Shown here piece after piece: positions 38,786 through 48,147 of a DNA stretch of 64,000 nt. Numbering within the stretch: the first letter of the stretch is position 1; each line of letters starts with the position of its first letter. The stretch covers positions 62,001 to 126,000 of the forward strand of contig NZ_MLAT01000004.1 of the NCBI RefSeq assembly GCF_002272795.1. The letters are read 5' to 3'. The notes beneath the pieces were generated by a model. That model was not told the origin of the DNA, ran no database searches, and saw nothing but the letters and a program-made list of their open reading frames with translations. Made by a program: the position numbers and the translations under genes. This DNA comes from Helicobacter sp. 13S00482-2. GTDB lineage: Bacteria > Campylobacterota > Campylobacteria > Campylobacterales > Helicobacteraceae.

Positions 38786-41296
38786 ATGAAAAAAATCTCT
38801 GAAGAAAATTCAAAACAGTTCGCTCTCTCAAGGCGAAAATTACTTAAATATTCAATCATATGTGCAAGCTTACCATTTGCAGATAGCATTTTAGGTAGAA
38901 ATCTTCTTTTTGCACAAGATGTGAAAAAGTTCTCTCAATCACTAGTATTAAACGGTGATATTATCACAGCAGCCCACTGGGGGGCTATAAAGGTAACTCT
39001 TAAAGATGGCAAGATTATCAAATCTCAAAATGTCTTCAAACAAACTATGGCCAATCCACTTCAAAATGTCATTGCTGACCTTGTATATGCAAAAGATCGT
39101 ATCAAATACCCAATGGTGAGAAAATCATATTTGGAAAATCCAGATAATCCTAAAACCCACCTAAGGGGATCTGACGAATGGGTTAGAGTAAGCTATAAAG
39201 ATGCTATCAAACTTATCTCAAAAGAACTCAAAAAAACAAGAGAAAAGAAGGGTTCTGAAGGTGTATTTGCTGGTTCATATGGTTGGAAAAGTTCTGGAAA
39301 TATGCACAACAGTCGTATCTTGCTTCAAAGATTTATGGGAATGAGTGGAGGCTTTGTAGGCACAACTGGGGATTACTCTACTGGAGCCTCACAAGTCATA
39401 ATGCCTCACGTATTAGGAACTATTGAGGTATATGAGCAGCAGACCTCTTGGCCTGTGGTCATAGAAAACTCTGAAGTGGTTGTCATATGGGGAGCTAATC
39501 CATTACTTACTCTTCGGATAGCTTGGACTTCAAGCGATGGCAAGGGACTTGAATATCTCAAAGCTCTTAAGGATTCTAAAAAACAAATCATTTGTATTGA
39601 TCCAATCAGAAATGAAACTGCAAAATTCTTAAATGCAAGATGGATAGCCCCCATTCCCAACACTGATGTCGCACTGATGCTAGGTATCGCCCATAGCATG
39701 TTCGTTCAAGGAATGTATTCAAAAGAGTTTATCCAAGATTACACAGAGGGGTTTCTTGAATTTGAAGAATACCTCTTAGGTAAAAAAGATCATCAGCCAA
39801 AAGATGCAAAATGGGCTAGCACAATAACAGGTGTGCCAGAAAAAACCATTAAAGAACTTGCCGAACTTTTTTATAAACATCGCACTATGCTTATCTCAGG
39901 GTGGGGTATGCAAAGAGCTCATCACGGCGAACAAACACACTGGATGTTGGCGACTTTGGCTTGTATGATTGGGCAAATTGGGTTGCCTGGAGGAGGAATG
40001 GGATTATCATATCATTATAGCAACGGTGGGTCTCCTAGTGCAAAATCTGCTATCATAGGCGGAATGAATCTAGGCGATAAAGGATCCAAAGCTGAAAGTG
40101 GGGCGAGTTGGTTGCTTAAGGGGACAAACTTAAATTTCCCTGTGGCAAGGATTGCTGATGCACTATTAAATCCTGGTAAAACAATTGATTTTAATGGCAA
40201 AAAAATTACTTATACAGATATTGATTTTATCTATTGGGTAGGAGGAAATCCTATCGTACATCATCAAAATACCAATGAACTACTCAAAGCTTGGCGAAAA
40301 CCTAGAACTATCGTTGTTCATGATATGTTTTGGACACCTACAGCAAAATATGCTGATATTGTTATGCCTATTACTACGAGTTATGAAAGAGATGATATTA
40401 CAATGAGTGGGGATTATTCTAATCTCAGCATTATCCCAATGAAAGCTGCTGTAAAACCACAATTTGAAGCAAAAAGTGACTATGAAATCTTCTGCGATTT
40501 AGCAAAAGAATTTGGCATCTATCAAAAATATAGTGAAAACAAAACTCCAATGGAATGGATACAAAGATTCTACGAAAGTGCCCTCGCACAAGCAAAAGGT
40601 CAAAAAATTCAAATGCCAAATTTTGAAAAATTTTGGCAAAAAAATACCCCCATTACTTTTGAAATCCCTCAAGAAAACGAAGAATGGGTTAGATATGCAG
40701 ATTATAGAGAAGATCCGATATTGAACCCACTAGGGACTCCCTCTGGAAAAATTGAAATCTATTCTAAAGAAATAGAAAAAATGAAATATCAAGACTGCCC
40801 TCCTCATCCAACCTGGTTAGAACCGATTGAGTGGTTAGGAATGAAAAACAAACCTGCAGAATTTGCGATGATAAGCCCACATCCAGGAGATAGGTTACAT
40901 TCTCAACTCTCCAACACAAGTCTTAGAAAAACTTATGCTATAGCTGATAGAGAACCGATTTGGATAAATACTCAAGATGCTAAGAAAAAAGGAATTAAAA
41001 CGGGCGATATTGTAAGAGTGTATAATCAAAGAGGACAGGTATTAGCTGGAGCGTATGTGACAGATGATATAGCAAAAGGCGTGGTGAGACTCTCTGAAGG
41101 AGCGTGGTATGATCCAATAGATCCTTCAAAAATAGGATCTTTGTGTAAAAATGGATGTGCAAATGTCCTCACTATTGATATACCTACTTCTAAACTAGCT
41201 GATGGAAATATTGCTCACACCGCATTAGTTAATATTGAGAAATTTAAGGGCAAAATCCCAAAACTCACAGCATTTGATAATCCAAAGGGTGCTTGA
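38786..41296 (+). CDS. torA: TorA/BisC-like molybdopterin N-/S-oxide reductase
   Basis: This 836-residue periplasmic enzyme of the DMSO reductase family reduces TMAO, DMSO or related oxides as terminal acceptor. The twin-arginine signal is clear (LSRRKLLKYS, R16-R17). There is no Cys-rich [4Fe-4S] motif near the N-terminus, which fits the TorA/DorA/BisC branch. The Mo-ligand region (GDYSTGASQVIMPHVLG) with the Ser ligand, the PIRNETAKFLNA cofactor segment, ISGWGMQRAHHGEQTHWMLA and a C-terminal cofactor domain are present. It forms an operon with the cytochrome c upstream, like C. jejuni Cj0265-Cj0264. The substrate is inferred from the family. The start has AAAGGA eight bases upstream. Confidence 0.9.
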   Translation: MKKISEENSKQFALSRRKLLKYSIICASLPFADSILGRNLLFAQDVKKFSQSLVLNGDIITAAHWGAIKVTLKDGKIIKSQNVFKQTMANPLQNVIADLVYAKDRIKYPMVRKSYLENPDNPKTHLRGSDEWVRVSYKDAIKLISKELKKTREKKGSEGVFAGSYGWKSSGNMHNSRILLQRFMGMSGGFVGTTGDYSTGASQVIMPHVLGTIEVYEQQTSWPVVIENSEVVVIWGANPLLTLRIAWTSSDGKGLEYLKALKDSKKQIICIDPIRNETAKFLNARWIAPIPNTDVALMLGIAHSMFVQGMYSKEFIQDYTEGFLEFEEYLLGKKDHQPKDAKWASTITGVPEKTIKELAELFYKHRTMLISGWGMQRAHHGEQTHWMLATLACMIGQIGLPGGGMGLSYHYSNGGSPSAKSAIIGGMNLGDKGSKAESGASWLLKGTNLNFPVARIADALLNPGKTIDFNGKKITYTDIDFIYWVGGNPIVHHQNTNELLKAWRKPRTIVVHDMFWTPTAKYADIVMPITTSYERDDITMSGDYSNLSIIPMKAAVKPQFEAKSDYEIFCDLAKEFGIYQKYSENKTPMEWIQRFYESALAQAKGQKIQMPNFEKFWQKNTPITFEIPQENEEWVRYADYREDPILNPLGTPSGKIEIYSKEIEKMKYQDCPPHPTWLEPIEWLGMKNKPAEFAMISPHPGDRLHSQLSNTSLRKTYAIADREPIWINTQDAKKKGIKTGDIVRVYNQRGQVLAGAYVTDDIAKGVVRLSEGAWYDPIDPSKIGSLCKNGCANVLTIDIPTSKLADGNIAHTALVNIEKFKGKIPKLTAFDNPKGA

Positions 41297-41300
41297 GAAA

Positions 41301-41325
41301 TCTTAGGCTTTATGTAAGCCTAAGA
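41301..41325 (+). terminator. Terminator of the cytochrome c / TorA operon
   Basis: A perfect 10-bp stem (TCTTAGGCTT / AAGCCTAAGA) with a 5-nt loop starts five bases after the torA stop. It is extended by GAAA/TTTC pairing and followed by A/T-rich sequence. Confidence 0.75.
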
Positions 41326-41393
41326 AAATTTCAAAATTTTATTAGATCTAAACAATTTAGGTTTAGCGTGATAAAAGGAATGTATTTCTAAGA

Positions 41394-41407
41394 TTCTAAG
41401 CTTAGAA
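41394..41407. repeat. 14-bp perfect palindrome
   Basis: TTCTAAGCTTAGAA is a perfect palindrome in the torA-argS gap, preceded by a direct repeat of TTCTAAG (from 41387). Its role is unknown. Confidence 0.5.
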
Positions 41408-41423
41408 GATTTTCTAGGGCAAG

Positions 41424-41443
41424 AAAAAAAAAGGGGGGGGGGG
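41424..41443. repeat. A9G11 homopolymer tract
   Basis: Nine A (41424-41432) are followed by eleven G (41433-41443), between the terminators of two convergent genes. No ORF on either strand crosses it with a plausible start. Tracts of this length are unstable by slipped-strand mispairing in Helicobacter. Confidence 0.9.
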
Positions 41444-41481
41444 CTACACTACACAAAGAGAAATATATTAACCATAGGAAA

Positions 41482-41504
41482 ATATAACCCAAGAGAGGTT
41501 ATAT
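41482..41504 (-). terminator. Terminator of argS
   Basis: An 8-bp stem (ATATAACC / GGTTATAT) with a 7-nt loop lies 30 bp after the argS stop. On the minus strand it is followed by TTTTCC. Confidence 0.7.
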
Positions 41505-41533
41505 AATAAAACAAACACGTGCAGGGGTGTTCT

Positions 41534-43126
41534 TTACATCTTTGTTTTCGCTTCAATTCCAAGTAGTTTTAGCCCAATAGTTATTGATAAACTCACAACT
41601 CTGCAAACTTTAAGCATTGAAGCTTCTGTTGGCGTTTGGATAATCTTTTGTGCATTATAAAAGCTATGAAAATCAGCCGATAAAACCTTTAAATATTCAC
41701 AAAGTTTCTGCAACCCTCTCTCCTCAAAGGCTACTTCTATAGCCCTAGGAAAACTTAAAGCATTAAACAATAAATTTTGTGCATCTTTTGGGATAGCTTC
41801 CAAAGAGGCTTTTAATATTTCCTCTCCTTCTAAGGATGATTTTTCAAGCAGTGTATGAATACGAGCGTTAGCATAGTTGATGTAAAAAATTGGATTGGAA
41901 GCATCTTGTTTCTTGAGTTCATCTATATCAAACTCCAAATGTGTATCAGATTTTTTAGATAAAAATATAAATCTTAATGCATCAGCACCAATATCATTCA
42001 CAACATCTTTCATTAAAATAAAATTTCCAGCACGTTTGCTCATTTTATAGGGTTGCCCACCCTTAAGAAGACTCACCATTTGAGAGAGCAAAATTTCAAG
42101 CTTATTTTCATCATACCCTAGATAATGAATCGCTGCTTTTACTCTAGCAATATATCCATGGTGATCAGCTCCCCAAATATTAATGTATCGATCATATTCA
42201 CGCATATACTTATCATCGTGATAGATAATATCTCCAGCTAGATAAGTTGGTTCAGTATTTTCACGCACAATAACACGATCTTTTTCGTCTCCTAAGTTAC
42301 TAGAAGATATCCAAATTTTGTGATCTTTTTCATATATGCCACCATTTTTCTCCAATTTTCCTATTGTGGCTTCCCAACGATTGTAGAGAGATTTTTCACT
42401 CACAAATTTATCAAGCACAATCCCTACATCTAAGAGATTATCTTTTATTTCTTCAAGCATCACAGCTTTACCAAATTCACTCAAAAGGGAAATAGAGGTT
42501 TCATCTTTGAAAATATCTATGCCATATTCTTGTTTTGCCAAAGTAGCCACATCTAGGATATACTCACCCTTATAGTACTCATCAGGATAATGCACTGTTT
42601 CACCAAGATAATATTCTTTTCCAGCAAAATAAATAGAAAACCCTAACATTTGAATTTGAGAACCAGCATCATTTACATAATATTCTGTGTCAATGTCATA
42701 ACCCAAAAATCTACCTATTTTACACAAACTATCACCAAAAACAGCTCCCCTAGCGTGTCCTATATGAAGCGGTCCTGTTGGATTTGCACTGACATATTCT
42801 AAGAGAATTTTTTCTTGGCTTTTTAATTTTTTTGCACCAAAATCATTTCCCTCTTTAAAAGCTTTTTGAATCATATATTCAAAAAAAGCATTTGACAAAG
42901 TGATATTAAGATAACCATTTAAAGCATCAACTCTTTCAAACTCCCATAAATCACAGAGATCTTTAGCAATCTGATCAGCTATCAGCATTGGAGATTTTTT
43001 CTGTTTTTTTGCAAGAGAAAAGGCAATAGGAGTTGCATAATGGCCATGTTCTTTGTTCTTTGGTCGCTCAAGAACGATAGACTCTTGGAGTCTATCTTCT
43101 AAAAGATTCTTAACATGATGATACAT
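41534..43126 (-). CDS. argS: Arginyl-tRNA synthetase
   Basis: This 530-residue class I enzyme has the N-terminal Add-1 domain, the HIGH motif in [20 protein letters not shown] (around residue 115), the catalytic loop [18 protein letters not shown], the SKRAG sequence that replaces KMSKS ([13 protein letters not shown]), and the C-terminal DALRF and anticodon-binding helices. I chose the ATG at 43126 over the TTG one codon earlier. It lies 12 bp after tatA and follows the gene order seen in H. pylori (argS-tatA-gmk). Confidence 0.97.
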   Translation of the reverse strand: MYHHVKNLLEDRLQESIVLERPKNKEHGHYATPIAFSLAKKQKKSPMLIADQIAKDLCDLWEFERVDALNGYLNITLSNAFFEYMIQKAFKEGNDFGAKKLKSQEKILLEYVSANPTGPLHIGHARGAVFGDSLCKIGRFLGYDIDTEYYVNDAGSQIQMLGFSIYFAGKEYYLGETVHYPDEYYKGEYILDVATLAKQEYGIDIFKDETSISLLSEFGKAVMLEEIKDNLLDVGIVLDKFVSEKSLYNRWEATIGKLEKNGGIYEKDHKIWISSSNLGDEKDRVIVRENTEPTYLAGDIIYHDDKYMREYDRYINIWGADHHGYIARVKAAIHYLGYDENKLEILLSQMVSLLKGGQPYKMSKRAGNFILMKDVVNDIGADALRFIFLSKKSDTHLEFDIDELKKQDASNPIFYINYANARIHTLLEKSSLEGEEILKASLEAIPKDAQNLLFNALSFPRAIEVAFEERGLQKLCEYLKVLSADFHSFYNAQKIIQTPTEASMLKVCRVVSLSITIGLKLLGIEAKTKM

Positions 43127-43138
43127 CAATCACTCACA

Positions 43139-43459
43139 TCAAAGTTCTGTTTGAGACTTTGGCTTTCTGCCTCGTTTTTTGGGTTCAGAGGAACTCTCGC
43201 TAACCTTTGAAGAAGCCTTTGTTGTTTTAGTTGTAGAAGCTTTCACTCTTGGTGTTTTAGTCGGTTTTTCTATCTTTGTGGGCTCACTCTCAGAAGCATC
43301 AGAGAATTCATCCTCATCATCTTCCTTAACAGCCTTTTTAAAATTCTTTATACCACTACCCAAGCCTTTTGCAAGTTCTGGAATTTTTTTAGCTCCAAAA
43401 AGCAAAACAACTACTAACAAAACAATCACCCAGTGCCATACACTACCAAAACCACCCAT
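43139..43459 (-). CDS. tatA: Twin-arginine translocase subunit TatA
   Basis: This 106-residue protein has an N-terminal membrane helix (residues 8-22), the [23 protein letters not shown] amphipathic helix with the FG hinge, and a long Lys/Ser/Thr/Glu-rich tail. It oligomerises to let folded Tat substrates cross the inner membrane. One visible client is the TorA-like enzyme at 38786-41296. tatB and tatC are not in the window. It is co-transcribed with gmk upstream (71-bp gap) and argS downstream. Confidence 0.93.
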   Translation of the reverse strand: MGGFGSVWHWVIVLLVVVLLFGAKKIPELAKGLGSGIKNFKKAVKEDDEDEFSDASESEPTKIEKPTKTPRVKASTTKTTKASSKVSESSSEPKKRGRKPKSQTEL

Positions 43460-43530
43460 TTAAATCCTTTATTCTAAATATATTGAATTGCCATGATTAT
43501 ACCCTAAAGTAAATATTTTTTCTAAATTTT

Positions 43531-44148
43531 TTAGGATAAATTTTCCATCCATTGCAGACATAAATCTTCAGAATCTTTCGGATTGCTGATATAAGGAAGA
43601 GATTTAGCAATAGATAAAATAGCTTCTTTTGAGCGTTCTATATCATCATTAATAATCAAATAATCAAATTCGTTCATATATTTCATTTCACTATAAGCGT
43701 GCATAAGACGTAATTTTATGGTTTCTTCTGAATCTGTTCCTCTCTTCTGGAGTCTCTGCTTTAAGGTTTGCTTGTTTTTAGTAGTGACAAAAATTGAACG
43801 AACAAGATCGCCATAGTATTTCTTAATCCCCCGATGACCTTGAACATCGACATCAAAAATCACTAATCTTCCAGATTCTAGGGCTGATTTTATCGGAGAA
43901 ATTGAAGTGCCATAATAATTTCCGTGAACTTCTGCCCACTCTAAGAATTTATTTTCTTGAATGTCTCTAAGAAATTCCTCTTTAGAAACAAAATAATAAT
44001 GTTCAGTATCTTTTTCGCCTTCTCTTGGATCCCTAGTGGTAGTACTGATAGAGAAATAGATCTCAGGAATTTTTTCTAACAAAAACTTGCATAAAGTGCT
44101 TTTGCCAGATCCACTTGGTCCTGAAAGCACCAAAAGAGAATTTTGCAT
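43531..44148 (-). CDS. gmk: Guanylate kinase
   Basis: This 205-residue enzyme makes GDP from GMP and ATP. It has the P-loop LSGPSGSGKSTLCKFL (residues 8-23), the GMP-binding TTTRDPREGEKDTEHYYFV, the WAEVHGNYYGTS segment and FDVDVQGHRGIKK. It overlaps the chePep stop by 1 bp (TAATG), so translation is coupled. Confidence 0.97.
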   Translation of the reverse strand: MQNSLLVLSGPSGSGKSTLCKFLLEKIPEIYFSISTTTRDPREGEKDTEHYYFVSKEEFLRDIQENKFLEWAEVHGNYYGTSISPIKSALESGRLVIFDVDVQGHRGIKKYYGDLVRSIFVTTKNKQTLKQRLQKRGTDSEETIKLRLMHAYSEMKYMNEFDYLIINDDIERSKEAILSIAKSLPYISNPKDSEDLCLQWMENLS

Positions 44149-45611
44149 TATTTTTTCTTATCAGGAAAGCTAATATTAATAGTGAGCTGCATTCCATCTA
44201 AAATAGACTTGAGCCCATCTATGGAAGTATTATTAAGTAGATTAGAAATACCATTTGCCTGTGATGCTTCAGTGGTTTCTTGTTTGTTAGAATCACTTGT
44301 TATGGTATCTTTTTTAGATCCATTGCCTTGTGAGGAAAAATCTTCTGCATCATCAAATGTCACATCAAAATCTTCTTTATCTTCTTTTGTGTTTTTTTCT
44401 GTATGTTTTTCTTTCATATCCTCTCCGTTATCAATATCATCAAAGACATGAGCGATATCTTCTTCTTGTATCTCTTCAATCTGTTTTGCTTTACTTGCTG
44501 GTGCCATTAAATTCCCCTTATCTTCATCTTGGTTATCTTGAGTTTCTTCTAAGATTTTTTTAACCTCATCAATTTGTTTCTTATCAAGTATGCCAGAAGA
44601 TGGTAAAACAACCTCATTATCTTGAGTTTTTTTCATATTCACAACATTTTGCTCATCTTCTTGAATTTGATCATCTTTTTGAAAATGCATATCGTTTGCT
44701 TCATCATCTTTGCTGATCACGCTCTGTTCTTCGCCTTGAAAATCTTCATCAAGATTAAAATCATCATTAGGCGAATGTAAGGAAGATTCTATGGTGCTAA
44801 TATCAAGTTCATCTGCAAATTCAGACATTGCATTTTGGATTGTTTCATCGGTTTGTTTTTCATTTTTTTCATCTTGTGTATTTTGTTCTTGAATATCTAG
44901 CCTAACATCCTTAAGGATTTCTTCAATATCGGGTTCTTCTTGCATATCTTCAGTAGTTTGCTCTACTCTAGCATCAGGTTTATCTTCATCATCTTGCACT
45001 TTAATAAAATCAAACTCTGAATCTTTATCATTTAATTTTTCTTCAGAAGAATCTCGTTTTTTCGTTTCCTTCTCTAAATCATCTAGAACATTCTGTATCT
45101 CTTTAAGATCAGATAAATCAAAATTATCAGAAATATGCGGAATAGGTTTTGGTGGCTCTGTATTTTTTTTGTCATCATCATCTTTCAAGTCCAATTCATC
45201 AAGCTCATCAAGATCAAAATCATCGATGGCTAAGGACTGCTCAGGAATATCGGCAAGATCATCTTTTGTAAGATTACTAGTAGTGTCTTCTGTGATACCA
45301 AAATCTGCCAATCTCCTCTTTAATATATCCAAAATTTCTGTGGGCAAAAAAGGCTTTTTAACATAAAATCCAAACCCTTCTATAGGATTAGAAGTGCGTT
45401 TATGCAAATAAACACTACTAAGCACTTTAGGAGAACTCAAAAGTTCAGAATAGTTCCCGCTGACTCCCTCATCTATAAATAAGAAAAAATCATCTTCTAA
45501 ATCAGGTAGCTTGAGATTATCTTGAATGATCAAATCTAATCCCAATTTTTTAGCAACGGCTTCAAAAAGTTTTTTTACCATTGAATCGTTGTTTATCAAA
45601 AGTATTTTCAA
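44148..45611 (-). CDS. chePep: ChePep, acidic chemotaxis-pole protein with degenerate receiver domain
   Basis: This protein of about 487 residues has three parts. A receiver-like N-terminal domain (1-115, KILLINND-type start and a GFYVKKPFLPTEIL ending like the receiver K-P motif) comes first. A very long Asp/Glu/Gln-rich linker follows. A conserved C-terminal segment (GISNLLNNTSIDGLKSILDG) ends the protein. This matches the poly-E-rich protein of H. pylori (HP0322), named ChePep, which sits at the pole and controls flagellar reversal. I prefer the TTG at 45611 (GGAG at an eight-base spacing); a GTG at 45620 is the other option. An extended -10 TGCTATAAT lies upstream. The order argS-tatA-gmk-chePep-nucT is that of H. 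pylori. Confidence 0.85.
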   Translation of the reverse strand: MKILLINNDSMVKKLFEAVAKKLGLDLIIQDNLKLPDLEDDFFLFIDEGVSGNYSELLSSPKVLSSVYLHKRTSNPIEGFGFYVKKPFLPTEILDILKRRLADFGITEDTTSNLTKDDLADIPEQSLAIDDFDLDELDELDLKDDDDKKNTEPPKPIPHISDNFDLSDLKEIQNVLDDLEKETKKRDSSEEKLNDKDSEFDFIKVQDDEDKPDARVEQTTEDMQEEPDIEEILKDVRLDIQEQNTQDEKNEKQTDETIQNAMSEFADELDISTIESSLHSPNDDFNLDEDFQGEEQSVISKDDEANDMHFQKDDQIQEDEQNVVNMKKTQDNEVVLPSSGILDKKQIDEVKKILEETQDNQDEDKGNLMAPASKAKQIEEIQEEDIAHVFDDIDNGEDMKEKHTEKNTKEDKEDFDVTFDDAEDFSSQGNGSKKDTITSDSNKQETTEASQANGISNLLNNTSIDGLKSILDGMQLTINISFPDKKK

Positions 45612-45657
45612 ATTAGCCACTCCGAATTATTTTTTATATTTTTAAAAAGGTGTTAGG

Positions 45658-45666
45658 ATTATAGCA
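45658..45666 (-). promoter_or_regulatory. Extended -10 of the chePep-gmk-tatA-argS operon
   Basis: TGCTATAAT on the minus strand is a perfect extended -10 about 47 bp upstream of the chePep start. Confidence 0.7.
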
Positions 45667-45698
45667 GTTAATTGCCTGATTTTTTATTAAGGAAACAA

Positions 45699-46232
45699 AT
45701 GAAAAATTTATTTTTTAAACTCACTTTCACTCTCCTTTTTTTAGGTATTTTAAATGCCGACAATAAACTTTATTTTATGCCATATGAACAAAAAACTGCC
45801 CTCATAGCTTTGATAAACTCCATTCAATCCTCAGAAAAAAATATTGATATTTCCATTTTTAGTTTTACCAATAGAGAAATCGCTAAAAATCTCAAAGATG
45901 CAGCAAAAAGAGGGGTGAAAATCAGGATTATTTATGACTATGAAAGCAATATTAATAATCCTTATTCTACTATTGGATACTTGAGTAAGTATAATAATAT
46001 CAATGCATGTCTTTTAAAAGGGAAACAAGATAAAAATAAAAAATATGATGGCATTATGCACCAAAAACTAGCCATCATAGACACAAAGACAATCATCATA
46101 GGATCAGCAAACTGGAGTAAAAATGCTTTTGAAAATAACTATGAATTGATATTAAAAAGCACTGATAAGGAAATGATCATAAAAGCTAAAAGCTATTTTA
46201 GAAAAATGTTCGCTCAATGCAAACCTTACTGA
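45699..46232 (+). CDS. nucT: NucT-like exported nuclease (phospholipase D superfamily)
   Basis: This 177-residue protein has a signal peptide (1-20, ending ILNA) and one HKD motif (H121, K123, D128 in MHQKLAIID, then GSANWS). It therefore acts as a homodimer, like Nuc endonucleases. H. pylori NucT (HP0323) is an outer-membrane nuclease that helps DNA uptake and purine supply, and lies next to chePep as here. I chose the ATG at 45699 with AAGGA five bases upstream. An upstream TTG at 45672 would add nine residues unlike a signal peptide. Its end overlaps the convergent YqeY-like gene by 7 bp. Confidence 0.9.
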   Translation: MKNLFFKLTFTLLFLGILNADNKLYFMPYEQKTALIALINSIQSSEKNIDISIFSFTNREIAKNLKDAAKRGVKIRIIYDYESNINNPYSTIGYLSKYNNINACLLKGKQDKNKKYDGIMHQKLAIIDTKTIIIGSANWSKNAFENNYELILKSTDKEMIIKAKSYFRKMFAQCKPY

Positions 46233-46672
46233 TTCAATATACTTTTAACCATTGCAGAGATTCTGCGTCCATCAGCAACTTTACTCAAATGCTTCAAAGC
46301 ACCCATTACCTTGCCCATATCTTTTGGACCCACTTCCCCCATTCCCGCTATGGTTTTAGAAATTTCTGTATAAAGTTCTTCGTCATTTAATTGCTTAGGA
46401 AGATATTGTAAAATAACCTCCATTTCTTTGTTTTCCTTCTGCAATAAATCCTCTCTCCCAGCTTCTTTATAAGCCATAGAAGCATCTACTCGCTGTTTAT
46501 ATGCACTTTTTAAGATACCAATAACATCTTCATCACTCAAAGAAATCCGCTTATCAACTTCAACTTGTTTTAAAGAGCTATTTAAAAGTCTGATAGTATC
46601 TCTTGTAAAGTTATCACCATTTTTCATGGCAGTTTTCAAATCTTGTGCCATTCTTTCTTTGATTTGACTCAT
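46226..46672 (-). CDS. GatB/YqeY domain protein
   Basis: This 148-residue YqeY-family protein resembles the tRNA-binding tail of the GatB amidotransferase subunit. It shows the N-terminal segment LKTAMKNGDNFTRDTIRLLN, the LQYLPKQLNDEEL motif and the GPKDMGKVMGALK motif. It may help tRNA-dependent amidation, but its function is not settled. It has its own -10 (46706-46714) and converges on nucT. Confidence 0.88.
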   Translation of the reverse strand: MSQIKERMAQDLKTAMKNGDNFTRDTIRLLNSSLKQVEVDKRISLSDEDVIGILKSAYKQRVDASMAYKEAGREDLLQKENKEMEVILQYLPKQLNDEELYTEISKTIAGMGEVGPKDMGKVMGALKHLSKVADGRRISAMVKSILNQ

Positions 46673-46705
46673 TTAGATAATCCTTTGGGAATAAATTTTG
46701 CTTTT

Positions 46706-46714
46706 ATTATAGCA
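46706..46714 (-). promoter_or_regulatory. Extended -10 of the YqeY-like gene
   Basis: TGCTATAAT on the minus strand, about 35 bp upstream of the ATG, is the same nonamer as in front of chePep. On the plus strand the same gap must also hold the flgH promoter. TTGGGAATAAATTTTGCT (46685-46702) has GG-N10-GC spacing but a poor -24 box. Confidence 0.6.
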
Positions 46715-46740
46715 GTTTAGTTTCAAAAGGATTGTGAAAA

Positions 46741-47460
46741 ATGAAGAGTTTTTCTTTGAATAAAATGTTGCTTTTGCTGTGCGTGTTTGCACTTGGTTCT
46801 GCTAGTGCTTATGAACCTGAAATTGATATGAACCCACCTGATTATGTGGAGGAAATGCCCTCAAAAGACTTTATTCCTGAATTTGGAAAAACTGGAAGCT
46901 TGTTTGGACAAGGAGATAGGCCGTTATTCGCCGATAGAAGAGCGATGAAACCTGATGATCTCATCACAGTAGTTATTAGCGAGACTTCAAATGCAAATTA
47001 CACGGCCTCAAAGACATACAACACTGCCTCAGGCGGTAATTCAAACCCTCCTAGACTTACATACAATGGAAATGATGAATCCAAGAAGAAATCTACGGAG
47101 TTTTTAGATGATCAAACCAACTACACTATGTTGGCACCTGCAAATAATTCAAATTTTAAAGGCGGAGGCAATCAAAGCAAAAGTGAAAGCCTCTCACTCA
47201 CTATCACAGCTAGGATCATAAAGGTCTTAGAAAATGGAAATTATTTTATTTATGGGAATAAAGAGGTTTTAGTTGATGGAGAAAAGCAAATCATCAAAAT
47301 CAGCGGCGTCATAAGACCTTATGACATTAACAGAAACAATACAATACAGTCAAAATATATTTCCGATGCAAAAATACAATATGCAAATATTGGTTCTTTG
47401 AGCAATTCCAATAAGAAAAAAATTGCCACAGATGCACTTGAAAGCGAATGGCCCTACTAA
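46741..47460 (+). CDS. flgH: Flagellar L-ring protein FlgH
   Basis: This 239-residue protein forms the outer-membrane bushing of the flagellar rod. Conserved blocks are SLFGQGDRPLFADRRAMKPD, DLITVVISETSNANYTASK and the C-terminal NGNYFIYGNKEVLVDGEKQI followed by SGVIRPYDI. The signal peptide (1-23) ends in ASA and lacks a lipobox. The only Cys (C14) is inside the hydrophobic core, so this FlgH is probably not a lipoprotein, unlike the enteric one; H. pylori FlgH is the same, as I recall. pseF begins directly at the next base after the stop. Confidence 0.95.
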   Translation: MKSFSLNKMLLLLCVFALGSASAYEPEIDMNPPDYVEEMPSKDFIPEFGKTGSLFGQGDRPLFADRRAMKPDDLITVVISETSNANYTASKTYNTASGGNSNPPRLTYNGNDESKKKSTEFLDDQTNYTMLAPANNSNFKGGGNQSKSESLSLTITARIIKVLENGNYFIYGNKEVLVDGEKQIIKISGVIRPYDINRNNTIQSKYISDAKIQYANIGSLSNSNKKKIATDALESEWPY

Positions 47461-48147
47461 ATGAAAAAGATAGCCATCATTCCTGCTAGGGGTGGAAGCA
47501 AAAGAATTCCAAAAAAAAATATCAAATTATTTTGCGATCACCCCATCATTAGTTATTCGATAAAAAATGCTTTTGAGAGTGGTATTTTTGATCAAATAAT
47601 AGTCAGTACAGATGATGAAGAAATTGCAGAAATTTCTAAAAGCTACAATGCGGAGGTCCCTTTTTTACGCTCCAAGAACCTCGCTCTTGATAATACCCCC
47701 ACCGTCCCTGTGATTGCAGATGCTATCAAAAAACTTGATCTTTGCAGCGATGATTTAGTTTGTTGTATCTATCCAACAGCACCGCTATTAAAACCTGATC
47801 ACCTTATTTCAAGCCTTGAAAAATTACAGGAAAATCCTCAAAAAAATTATGTTTTTTCCTGCGTAGCATTTGATTTTTCACCTTGGAGAGGTTTTCTAAT
47901 AAATAATAGTGAAATTTCTATGCTTTTTGAAGAATATAGCTTGAGTAGATCACAGGATCTAAAAGAAGTTTATCACGATGCAGGGGCTTTTTACTGGGGA
48001 AGGGCAAGGGCATTTTCTGAAAATAAACCAATCTTTCATCCTCATTCCATACCCTTTATCTTACCTCGTATGCTTGTTCAAGATATTGATACCATTGATG
48101 ACTGGGAGATTGCAGAGATAAAGTATAAACTCAGATTCATAAAATGA
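47461..48147 (+). CDS. pseF: CMP-pseudaminic acid synthetase PseF
   Basis: This 228-residue cytidylyltransferase activates pseudaminic acid with CTP for flagellin glycosylation. It has the N-terminal nucleotide loop IIPARGGSKRIPKKNIKLF, the IVSTDDEEIAEI segment and the IYPTAPLL motif. The ATG touches the flgH stop and overlaps pseG by 4 bp. Context with pseG, pseH and pseI makes pseudaminic rather than N-acetylneuraminic acid the likely sugar. Confidence 0.94.
   Translation: MKKIAIIPARGGSKRIPKKNIKLFCDHPIISYSIKNAFESGIFDQIIVSTDDEEIAEISKSYNAEVPFLRSKNLALDNTPTVPVIADAIKKLDLCSDDLVCCIYPTAPLLKPDHLISSLEKLQENPQKNYVFSCVAFDFSPWRGFLINNSEISMLFEEYSLSRSQDLKEVYHDAGAFYWGRARAFSENKPIFHPHSIPFILPRMLVQDIDTIDDWEIAEIKYKLRFIK

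Noticed and set aside
46685-46702. Possible sigma-54 promoter of flgH
   Set aside because: GG-N10-GC spacing is right, but the -24 box is GGGAAT instead of GGCAC, so it is not listed as a separate site.
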